A stretch of DNA of 5,752 nucleotides from Anaeroplasmataceae bacterium (GTDB taxonomy: Bacteria; Bacillota_I; Bacilli_A; Acholeplasmatales; Anaeroplasmataceae): assembly GCA_020024985.1 (NCBI GenBank), contig JAHHSW010000066.1:1-5752 (forward strand), written 5' to 3'. A program made the position numbers and the translations under genes. Under the pieces are notes generated by a model that made no database searches, was not told the origin of the DNA, and saw only the letters and a program-made list of their open reading frames with translations. Numbering within the stretch: the stretch's first letter is position 1; the number at the start of each line of letters is the position of its first letter. This document shows positions 1 to 5,752 of the stretch, piece by piece.

Positions 1-1
1 G

Positions 2-388
2 AATATTACTATTGACGATGTCTTCCCAGTTAAAAGGCTATTAATTAAGGAAGGTAGTAAGCCTACAAGCAATACCTTAATTAATAATGAAATGAATATT
101 GTTGCCGCCTTTTATGGTGGTGCCGCTAATTTATCTAAGCTATCTATTGATGGAGTAGAAAAGGCCTTTAGGACCGAGAGCCTAGAGATTAATTTCTTAG
201 ATGAATATCTAAGGCTTCAAGCTTCTTCAGATAGCCTAACAGGTATTATGAGAGATGTAATGGTAAAATGTGTAACAGTTGTTACAGGCTTTGAACCATT
301 TGAATTTGTTTGTGTTGAGGGTGGTGGCTATTTAGCTAACGAAAGCCCTAATATAGAGGATTTAATTCAAAATGCTAAAGGAGTGTAG
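2..388 (+). CDS. 3' end of an unrecognised protein (5' end outside the window)
   Basis: The frame is open from the first complete codon at position 2 to the TAG at 386-388, giving 129 codons including the stop. An ATG at 92 could start a 98-residue protein, but no ribosome binding site lies just upstream of it (the nearest GGAAGG is about 38 bases away) and the frame stays open to the left edge. I therefore read this as the C-terminal part of a longer gene. The visible part has no signal peptide, clear membrane segment or motif I recognise. It includes a Gly/Ala stretch (AAFYGGAANLSKLSIDG), a mixed helical/strand middle and a hydrophobic stretch (VKCVTVVTGFEPFEFVCVEGGG) before a polar tail ending NAKGV. 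Its last codons contain the ribosome binding site of the next gene, which starts 5 bases after the stop, so the two are very likely co-transcribed. By context it may be another surface protein, but the sequence does not show its function. Confidence 0.75.
   Translation, partial: NITIDDVFPVKRLLIKEGSKPTSNTLINNEMNIVAAFYGGAANLSKLSIDGVEKAFRTESLEINFLDEYLRLQASSDSLTGIMRDVMVKCVTVVTGFEPFEFVCVEGGGYLANESPNIEDLIQNAKGV
39..86. repeat. 12-bp perfect inverted repeat inside coding sequence
   Basis: TATTAATTAAGG at 39-50 is exactly complementary to CCTTAATTAATA at 75-86, with 24 bases between. It lies within the open frame of the first gene and has no T-run after it, so it is not an ordinary terminator. Each arm itself contains the palindrome TTAATTAA. 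It may be chance in AT-rich DNA. Confidence 0.5.
377..383 (+). promoter_or_regulatory. Ribosome binding site of the lipoprotein gene
   Basis: AAAGGAG lies 10 bases before the ATG at 394. It sits inside the last codons of the preceding gene, so translation of the two genes may be coupled. It supports ATG 394 as the start. Confidence 0.85.
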
Positions 389-393
389 GTAAA

Positions 394-1515
394 ATGATTA
401 AAAAAATATTGGCAGTATTTCTAATGCTATTTACTTTAGTGGGTCTTACAGGCTGTGGAGGCTTTGTAATGGAGGACACACTAGAAATTCAAAATATTGA
501 TTATAAGCTAATGGAGGATGGTAGAACCAAAATCACTATTACCTATACTGATGAGACTATAGCTCCGATGGAGTTTTATATTCCACAGGGTCAGCCTGGT
601 ATTAATGGAGAGAATGGTAATGGTATAAAGTCAGTTACTCATGAGCAAAGCGAGGATGGCATGATGACAAATATCCATATCGAATTTACTCAAAAGAACT
701 TCCTACCAGTTGATGTAAGTGTTCCAAATGGAATATCTGTAGCATCTATTACAACAGAGGTTGATCCTGAAAATGGTAGTACAATTCTAACCTGTAATTT
801 TTCAGATGGAACTAAGTCAGAGCCAATCATCATCCCTAAGGGTGAAAAGGGAGACGCTGGCTTAGGTATAAAGGGCTGTGAGGAAATAAAGAATGAGGAT
901 GGTAGTAAAACCTTAATTTTTACCTACACAGATGGTACAGCTCATCGTCTAGAGATACCAGCACCTGAAAAGGGAGAGGCCGGTAAGGATGGTAATTATA
1001 TTATAGCTATTTCATCACAGGAGGATGAGGAATTCTATTATATCGACTTTATCTTCAATGATGGTGAGCCTAAATCAATTCAGTTTAATAAGCCTGAGAA
1101 GCCTAATTCCTGGTTAAGTGGAAATGATGTTCCACAGAATGCAATGGGCAAGGATGGAGATTATTATTTTGATACACTACATAAGGCCATTTATACAAAG
1201 GTAAGTAATAATTGGGTAGTTGTAGTAGATTTAGATGATAATGAGGAAAGCTATACTGTATCATTTGATCTTAATGATAAGGATGGAGGAGTAGAAGCAA
1301 CTCTACCTATTGAATTTGATCAGCAATACTTTATTACTAGAGGAAGTAATTTCTATTCTTCAAATTATACAGTGCCAATGCCACAAAGGGCAGGCTATAC
1401 CTTTATGGGCTGGTATACTACTAAAAAGCCTAATGTAAATCACGGAGCATTTACTGATTTAACCCCAGTATTTAGTAATTTAGAGCTTTTTGCTAAATGG
1501 GTTAAGAATAATTAA
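394..1515 (+). CDS. Surface lipoprotein with collagen-like tandem repeats and a C-terminal InlB B-repeat (Flg_new) domain
   Basis: This encodes a 373-residue exported lipoprotein. The N-terminus has two lysines, a hydrophobic core and a clear lipobox, LTGC, at residues 18-21, so the mature protein should begin at Cys21 and be anchored in the outer leaflet of the membrane. Residues 32-237 form five diverged tandem repeats of about 36-46 residues: a beta-rich segment with an acidic DG turn, then a stretch of the type YTDGT...IP, then short Gly-X-Y triplets (QGQPGINGENGNG, KGEKGDAGLG, EKGEAGKDG). Residues 252-277 carry a GKDGDYYFDT...IYTKV..NW segment, of a kind often seen next to such repeats. 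Residues 287-370 match the Listeria-Bacteroides repeat (Flg_new, PF09479) pattern, with AGYTFMGWYT and a closing LELFAKW. There are no catalytic motifs; a structural or binding role at the cell surface is the best inference. The start is fixed by the lipobox position and an AAAGGAG ribosome binding site. Lipoprotein status is secure; the exact role is unknown. Confidence 0.93.
   Translation: MIKKILAVFLMLFTLVGLTGCGGFVMEDTLEIQNIDYKLMEDGRTKITITYTDETIAPMEFYIPQGQPGINGENGNGIKSVTHEQSEDGMMTNIHIEFTQKNFLPVDVSVPNGISVASITTEVDPENGSTILTCNFSDGTKSEPIIIPKGEKGDAGLGIKGCEEIKNEDGSKTLIFTYTDGTAHRLEIPAPEKGEAGKDGNYIIAISSQEDEEFYYIDFIFNDGEPKSIQFNKPEKPNSWLSGNDVPQNAMGKDGDYYFDTLHKAIYTKVSNNWVVVVDLDDNEESYTVSFDLNDKDGGVEATLPIEFDQQYFITRGSNFYSSNYTVPMPQRAGYTFMGWYTTKKPNVNHGAFTDLTPVFSNLELFAKWVKNN
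487..1104 (+). repeat. Five tandem protein-coding repeats with Gly-X-Y linkers
   Basis: Residues 32-77, 78-113, 114-158, 159-200 and 201-237 of the lipoprotein align by eye as five units. Shared marks are an acidic DG turn, an alternating hydrophobic strand, a DGT or equivalent turn, then IP followed by Gly-rich triplets. Some similarity survives in the DNA: GAGGATGGTAG occurs at 514-524 (unit 1) and 895-905 (unit 4), and GAGGATGG recurs in unit 2. The units are well diverged, so this is an old duplication series rather than a fresh tandem array. Units 2 and 5 have lost most of the Gly-X-Y part. Confidence 0.7.
1252..1503 (+). other. Flg_new / InlB B-repeat domain at the lipoprotein C-terminus
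   Basis: Residues 287-370 show the family layout: an opening strand YTVSFDLND, a middle strand, a Pro-rich turn before RAGYTFMGWYT, and a final strand ending LFAKW. The family is a beta-grasp-like repeat found on surface proteins of Listeria, Bacteroides and many gut Bacillota. Here a single copy sits at the extreme C-terminus, followed by only three residues. Confidence 0.85.
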
Positions 1516-1532
1516 TTATTAAGGAACGAATG

Positions 1533-1540
1533 AAAGGAGG
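1533..1540 (+). promoter_or_regulatory. Ribosome binding site of the small exported protein
   Basis: AAAGGAGG ends 8 bases before the ATG at 1549. It selects ATG 1549 over the out-of-frame ATG at 1529, which lies upstream of the site. Confidence 0.88.
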
Positions 1541-1548
1541 CTATAACC

Positions 1549-2151
1549 ATGCGTCATAAGCTACTTGGGACAATTTTATCCTTACTTATGGTATGCAGTG
1601 TCATATCAATAGGCTTTGCAACCTGGAGTATTGTTAATGTAGAAGCTTTTGGCGAGGCTACAGGCGATATTCATTCTGAGGATATAATAAAGATAAGTGA
1701 TTATTTATACATGCCAGAGGCTAAGCCTCTTGAGTACAATAGAGATGGCTTTATTGGTGATGATAAATATAATTCAAGCATTGATTGTATTGGCTATAGG
1801 CTCCATGTTAAGCAGTGTGTTGATAAGCTAAGGGTTAAGGAAATACAGGTTCAAATAAAGCTTAATTATGTAGATTTAAAGCCTACAAATATGAATATAT
1901 TTGAGCATATTACCCCTGTAGCAACGCATAATGGTAATAATATAGCTAGTATTACAAATGAAAGGACTAATATTGGTATTATTACAACTATTACTATTAG
2001 TGGTGAGGATATGAAGCTAGTAGAATATGATTTTAATTTAATTTATAAATTTAGCCTAGATAGCTCATATTTTAATAATAATAATAATTCACCACTATGG
2101 ACTAAGAGCCAGCCAGTATTTAAAATGTCTGCCGTACTATTATTTAAGTAA
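1549..2151 (+). CDS. Small exported protein with a SipW/TasA-like N-terminal signal
   Basis: This encodes a 200-residue protein. Residues 1-24 are a basic start (MRHK) followed by a hydrophobic core ending IGFA; signal peptidase could cut after Ala24 (Gly at -3, Ala at -1), leaving TWSIVN as the mature end. An aromatic residue just after the signal is reminiscent of SipW-dependent exported proteins such as TasA and camelysin, but the overall match is loose. The rest looks beta-rich with no second membrane segment, sortase motif or catalytic motif. It has two cysteines (80 and 90), which could pair outside the cell, and five consecutive asparagines at 176-180. The gene starts 33 bases after the lipoprotein gene and ends 22 bases before the giant gene, so it is probably in the same operon. 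It might be a structural or pilus-like subunit, or a partner that helps display the giant protein; both are guesses. Export is well supported, function is not. Confidence 0.88.
   Translation: MRHKLLGTILSLLMVCSVISIGFATWSIVNVEAFGEATGDIHSEDIIKISDYLYMPEAKPLEYNRDGFIGDDKYNSSIDCIGYRLHVKQCVDKLRVKEIQVQIKLNYVDLKPTNMNIFEHITPVATHNGNNIASITNERTNIGIITTITISGEDMKLVEYDFNLIYKFSLDSSYFNNNNNSPLWTKSQPVFKMSAVLLFK
2074..2088 (+). repeat. Short (AAT)5 trinucleotide repeat in coding sequence
   Basis: Five AAT codons in a row encode Asn176-180 of the small exported protein. Gain or loss of units would change the length of the asparagine run without breaking the frame. At five units it may simply reflect the high A+T content. 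Confidence 0.8.
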
Positions 2152-2156
2152 TTTTG

Positions 2157-2165
2157 AAAGGAGGT
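2157..2165 (+). promoter_or_regulatory. Ribosome binding site of the giant surface protein
   Basis: AAAGGAGGT, nearly a perfect complement of the 16S rRNA 3' end, lies 8 bases before the ATG at 2174. It fixes the start and suggests strong translation. Confidence 0.88.
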
Positions 2166-2173
2166 AGGGAGTT

Positions 2174-2746
2174 ATGAAAAGAAAGAAGCTTATAATTTTA
2201 ATAATATTTATTGCCCTGCTTCCACTAGCGTTTATGAGTGGTAAATCTAGCTGGATTATTTTAGATGAAACAGAAAGTCAAATAGGCAATACATATTATC
2301 CGGTTGCAGTTGATGAGTTATATGAGGCAACCTATGATGGAAAATATCAGGAAATCATTCCTATTGATTGCTCTTCTGAAACAGAAAAATTTGATCAGAG
2401 TAAGGTTTCTATAAGCTATTATGATGGAACTGCAAGCTCAATTGGTAATGAAAGAGCAAATAAGCCAATTAACGCTGGAATATATTATGCTAAGACCTTT
2501 TATAATAATAAGCTAATTGGAACAACTAAAATGACTATTAAGCCATATCCAATTTATATAGTTCCAAATGCTTGTACCATTAGCTATGGTGATATGCCTA
2601 AGAATGATGGATATAAAATAGCTGTATTAGATAATAATTCCTATGTAGAAAAAGCATTATTTACTAACGAGGAAACAAAGAAACAGGATTCCTTACCTAT
2701 ACCTATAGTCAGTATGCTAATGCAGGTAGCTATGAAATTGGTATAA
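2174..2746 (+). CDS. N-terminal part of a giant MBG-repeat surface protein, cut short by a frameshift
   Basis: As read, this frame gives 190 residues. Residues 1-23 are a strongly basic start (MKRKK), a long hydrophobic core and AFMSG, which act as a signal peptide or membrane anchor. KSSWIILDE follows, with a Trp at residue 27 much like Trp26 of the preceding protein. Residues 49-124 form a first MBG/YDG-like beta domain (ATYDGKYQ at 52-59, NAGIYY at 100-105, closing TIKP at 121-124). A second starts at 125 with ISYGD at 136-140. That domain is broken: after about residue 173 the reading turns into LPIPIVSMLMQVAMKLV and stops at 2744-2746, while the missing half (TYTYSQY, then NAGSYEIGI) continues in the -1 frame. 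The true product is therefore almost certainly this segment joined to the open frame 2668-5752. The gene is either really broken, mis-sequenced by one base, or (less likely) read through by frameshifting. Confidence 0.85.
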   Translation: MKRKKLIILIIFIALLPLAFMSGKSSWIILDETESQIGNTYYPVAVDELYEATYDGKYQEIIPIDCSSETEKFDQSKVSISYYDGTASSIGNERANKPINAGIYYAKTFYNNKLIGTTKMTIKPYPIYIVPNACTISYGDMPKNDGYKIAVLDNNSYVEKALFTNEETKKQDSLPIPIVSMLMQVAMKLV

Positions 2747-3822
2747 GGATAACTGATGAGCAGAGCTTAAATCCAAATTATTCTATAAGTACTACAAGCT
2801 CTAAGCTAACAGTAAATAAACGAAGTTTAAATTTTAGCTGGAATACTCTAGAGCATATTTATGATGGTAATGTACATCCAGCAACTATTACTATTGACGG
2901 TAATTTAGCTGAACCACATGCACTAAAGCCAGTTATTACTGGTAACGTATCTAAGAATGTTGGTACCTATCCAGTTGAGCTTCAAAAGGAATATGATAAT
3001 TATATTCTAAATGGAGATGCTAATAAATTTAAGCAAAATGTAGTAATAAAGCAAAGAAATGTTTTAAAGGGACAACCTAACTGGGGAGCATTAGAATTTA
3101 CTTATAATGGTAAACCTCAGGGACCAACTCTAAGCTTTGATAATATAGTAGCTAATGAGGAGGTAACCCCAGTATTAGAATATTACTCTGGAGAAACTAA
3201 GCTTCCAGGCCTACCAACTGATGCAGGTACATATAAGGTTAAGCTTCTAGGTATTAGTGGTAAGGATAGTAGTAATTATTGTTTTACACAATCTGAGGAA
3301 AGCTTTACTATAAAGAAAGCAGACCCAATCCGACCAGAAGTGCCTACGCTTCAGGCTAAGGTTGGTGATTTATATACATCCATCCTACCTGAAGGCTTTA
3401 AGCTAACAGGCTATAAGCCCGATGATAAATTTACTCAAGCAGGAGAAGTTACTCTAAATGTAGTTTATAACCCTGATAGCAAAAATTATAATGATTTAGA
3501 AACTACAATCAAAGTTAAGGTATTAGATGCTGATAGGCATATAATTTCAATTGATGTTAAGAGTGAAACTATAGTCTATGATGGTCAAGGACATACCTTA
3601 CCTTATACAGTAAAGGTAGATGGTAAGGAAAGCTCAGGGCTTCCAGCTGGAGTCAGACTTATAATATATTTTCCTGGTCAGAATGTAACTAAATGTACGG
3701 ATGTAGGAGAATATGCCGTAAGCAGAATAAATATAGCATCTGAACAAAATAATAAGGAAAAATATGAGTTAGATTCTGTATCTAATGATAATGCTAAGAA
3801 GGCTAAATTAACTATTGTACCT
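2318..3822 (+). repeat. Array of about six MBG/YDG-like beta-sandwich domains
   Basis: Numbering assumes the frameshift is repaired. Successive units share an early YDG/YNG/YGD turn, a late (N/D)(A/V)G.Y turn and a closing strand. Unit 1 is residues 49-124 (YDG 54, NAGIYY 100). Unit 2 is 125-216 (YGD 138, NAGSY 183, KLTVNK 211-216). Unit 3 is 217-295 (YDG 230, NVGTY 262, VVIKQR 290-295). Unit 4 is 296-383 (YNG 311, DAGTY 350, FTIKKA 378-383). Unit 5, 384-455, is a variant with VGDLY and ILPEGF but no YDG. Unit 6 is 457-550 (YDG 469, DVGEY 510, KLTIVP 545-550). Such domains build extended stalks on bacterial surface proteins. The units are diverged in DNA, so no recent duplication is visible. 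Confidence 0.75.
2665..2712 (+). other. Frameshift (one base missing) in the giant surface protein gene
   Basis: The protein passes from the frame of 2174 to the -1 frame here. The upstream frame must be left before its stop at 2744-2746, and the downstream frame is closed until the TAA at 2665-2667. Domain logic places the switch near 2690-2695: KKQDS in the first frame followed by LTYTYSQYANAGSYEIG in the second restores a normal MBG unit. One missing base, for example in GATTCCTTACC, would explain it. I see no canonical X-XXY-YYZ slippery heptamer in the correct phase, so programmed frameshifting is not favoured. Confidence 0.82.
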
Positions 3823-5752
3823 ATGGAGTTAATTTTTAGTAAATCAATGTATGAGCTAAATTATGAGGCAGGAGTTAGAAGCTGGGCTCAAATGCAAGCT
3901 AAGCTAGCTAGCACGGTAGCTGTTAATAATGCTAAAACAGGCAGTGCTATTACCTTACCACAGGGTGCTTTAGTAATTGATGGTATGCATAATGGTGTTT
4001 ATGCGTATGGTAATGTTACTAGACCAAACCTTCAAAAGGAAACAAATGTTGTAGGTAGTACATATTTAGTTACAGTTAAAATTAATAATAAAAATTATTC
4101 ATTAAAGAATAATACATTTATTTTAAAATATAAAACAGCTAAAATTGGTAATACCCTACATACAATTGAGGATGCCATTTTAAGTTCTAGTGGTGAAATT
4201 AATTTCTGTGGAGATAATACAAATAGTGCTAGCTATGTAGCCACATCATTTACTAGATTAACCTTTGAGGAGGGTAATCCATATAATGATGGAGCTAATA
4301 TAAGAAGCTATTATAGCATGACTAGACATATGGTAGTACCATATGGCCCTGACTGTAATAGTGGAAAAAATAGAATTCATGATCCAGCTAATACAAGATC
4401 AGTTGTATATTCTGCTTTAATTATACCTAATGGGGTTCATATAGAGTTTAGTAATAGAGCAGTATTAAGTATTGGATCAGTTATTACATCATCAACTGTA
4501 GTTGGTCAGCATGGTGTAATTATTAACGAAGGTAAAATTACAATGAATAGTGGTACTAAGATAGACTGCTATGGATACTTAAAGGGAAGAAATGGATTTG
4601 TTGAATTAAAGAAAGGCTCAGATATGTACGATCAAATGAGACTATATAACTGGCCTGGAGGAAATAATGCAAGTAAAATTTATAACAATGTATTTCCAAT
4701 AAGTAGCTGGTCATTACATAATGTATCATGTAGAACTAGAATAAATGCTGGTGCCCAGTATATTGCTGGTGTGTTCATTGTAGCCGGAGGAAAGGAATTT
4801 GAGGAATTTGTAACTGTATTAGGAAAGAAGGATTCAGCAGCATATTTATTTAAGCCTACAGGAGATACAGGCTACATTGATAAATATACATTGCCAGCTA
4901 AAAATTGGAAGGAAAACACAGCTAATTATAATTCAATTTATACAATTACAGGTAGTAACCAAATTGAAGGACAAAGAGATGTAATTGAGTTAAATGGTAA
5001 TTATGCTGATGGTAATATTAAAATTAAGATTACTGTAGCACTAATTATTAGTGTAACTATGACAACATCACTTGATAAGAGTATGCCATTAAGCTTTATT
5101 AGTGTAGTTGCTAAAAACGGAACAAATTTATCATTAACTAAATCTGATTACGTTTTCTTACCAGGTACATCATTAATAGTTGAAAATGGAGCTAAGGTAA
5201 CTATAGGTTCAGGTGTAGATATAACCTTTGCAACTATGCAGTCAATAACTAATGCAGATGCAGAAGCATCTAGTATAAGCTTTTTAAAACGATGTGTTGA
5301 TAAAGTTGATGCCTATTTAGAGGTGAATGGAGAGGTCCTATGTAATGGTAATGTTGGTGGTCATATAATTAGTAAAACAGAGGGGGCAATGCTTAATATA
5401 TCTGGTGCTAATTTAACATCAACCTTCCAGCTATTAAATGCAATATCAGGAAATCTTTATTTTACTACATCAGTTAACGCTGATGGACCTTTAGCAGCTG
5501 GTGGTGCTAATACTTCATTAGCTAAGAAAATTTATATATCTTCAGGAAATCTTGATAAAGCTTATTGGGTCCCTGCAGATAACGTAAATACCTTTAATTT
5601 CATTTTCTATGATGTTGATGGAACCTCTGAAATTTATAGATTATCTATTCAATTAATTAATCAAAATACCTATATGGTAACAGGAAATGAATATATTCCA
5701 ACAAAGAGGTACCATGATTTTGTTAAATGGAAAGCTATGGATGATACAGAGA
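2668..5752 (+). CDS. Remainder of the giant MBG-repeat / beta-solenoid surface protein (3' end outside the window)
   Basis: This frame is open without a stop for 1028 codons and leaves the window unfinished. It has no start of its own: the first ATG is at 3823 and a GTG lies at 3340, neither with a good ribosome binding site, and clear domain sequence precedes both. It is therefore the continuation of the protein that starts at 2174; joined, at least 1193 residues are visible. In joined numbering it supplies the second half of MBG unit 2 and units 3-6 (to about 550). A linking beta domain of less clear type follows at 551-656, then a beta-solenoid-like region from about 657 to 1135, then from about 1140 the first part of a Flg_new module (FYDVDGTSE, then YHDFVKWKA). 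No protease, glycosidase or other catalytic motif is evident. The product should be a long, rod-like adhesin or matrix protein. A wall anchor, if present, lies beyond the right edge. Codon use matches the other genes, so foreign origin is not indicated. Confidence 0.9.
4141..5580 (+). other. Beta-solenoid-like region of the giant protein
   Basis: The region opens with KIGNTLHTIEDAILSSSGEI (joined residues from 657), which resembles the entry into right-handed beta-helix domains of surface proteins, where a TI.DAI helix precedes stacked strands. Many short hydrophobic strands separated by Gly/Asn turns follow, for example ALIIPNGVHIEFSNRAVLSI, GVIINEGKITMNSGTKIDCY, TSLIVENGAKVTIGSGVDIT and AYLEVNGEVLCNGN. 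In the middle is a less regular insert with MYDQMRLYNWPGGN. The pattern is typical of parallel beta-helix adhesins and polysaccharide-binding proteins. The fold is inferred from pattern only, and no lyase active site is recognisable. Confidence 0.55.
5590..5752 (+). other. Start of a Flg_new / InlB B-repeat module, cut by the window edge
   Basis: The frame reads NTFNFIFYDVDGTSEIYRLS, then EYIPTKRYHDFVKWKAMDD. The FYD.DGT opening and the P-x5-F-x-KW element match the first two thirds of a Flg_new repeat. The closing strand would lie just past the right edge. The same module type ends the lipoprotein at 1252-1503. Confidence 0.6.

Noticed and set aside
92..388. A complete 98-residue gene starting at ATG 92.
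   Set aside because: The frame is open to the left edge and no ribosome binding site lies at a usable distance before ATG 92, so it is better read as the end of a longer gene.
394..1515. A true collagen-like structural protein.
   Set aside because: The Gly-X-Y runs are only about three to four triplets each and are separated by beta-rich segments, too short for a collagen triple helix.
1507..1520. Perfect 14-base palindrome AATAATTAATTATT at the end of the lipoprotein gene, considered as a terminator or operator.
   Set aside because: It is all A/T with no GC stem, no loop and no following T-run, and such palindromes arise easily in this composition.
2665..2746. Programmed -1 ribosomal frameshifting to join the two parts of the giant protein.
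   Set aside because: No in-phase slippery heptamer is present in the overlap, and I saw no Shine-Dalgarno-like stimulator or stable hairpin at the right spacing. A missing base is the simpler reading.
3823..5752. An independent gene starting at ATG 3823 or GTG 3340.
   Set aside because: Neither start has a convincing ribosome binding site, and recognisable MBG units continue in the same frame upstream back to about 2690.
1..5752. A mobile element, CRISPR array, tRNA/rRNA, defence system or minus-strand gene.
   Set aside because: No transposase or integrase motif, regularly spaced repeat array or structural RNA was seen, and the + strand is almost fully occupied by coding sequence with no competing minus-strand gene.

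Overview
The window looks like part of a low-GC Bacillota chromosome, probably a gut-type Bacilli, Erysipelotrichia or Mollicutes-related lineage. This placement is an inference. It rests on AT-rich coding DNA, very strong AAAGGAGG ribosome binding sites, leucine codons that are almost all TTA, CTA or CTT, arginine mostly AGA/AGG, and the protein families present (InlB B-repeat/Flg_new and MBG/YDG-type domains on exported proteins). TGG encodes tryptophan, TAG and TAA are used as stops, and no in-frame TGA interrupts the genes, so nothing requires an altered genetic code.

Everything readable lies on the + strand in one tightly packed series. (1) Positions 2-388 hold the 3' end of an unrecognised gene that enters from the left. 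(2) 394-1515 is a lipoprotein with five tandem repeats carrying short collagen-like Gly-X-Y stretches, then a Flg_new domain. (3) 1549-2151 is a small exported protein whose N-terminus resembles SipW-type signal sequences. (4) From 2174 to the right edge runs a giant exported protein. It has an N-terminal signal or anchor, an array of MBG/YDG-like beta domains, a long beta-solenoid-like region and the beginning of a Flg_new module. This gene is split by a one-base frameshift near 2690, so it reads as two open frames (2174-2746 and 2668-5752).

The gaps between genes are 5, 33 and 22 bases, each with a strong ribosome binding site and no terminator. The genes are therefore probably co-transcribed and form a cell-surface module: one lipid-anchored protein, one small secreted or membrane-tethered protein and one very large adhesin-like protein. 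No catalytic domain, mobile element, RNA gene, CRISPR array or defence gene is visible. With the giant gene counted as one unit, no stretch longer than 33 bases lacks a gene.
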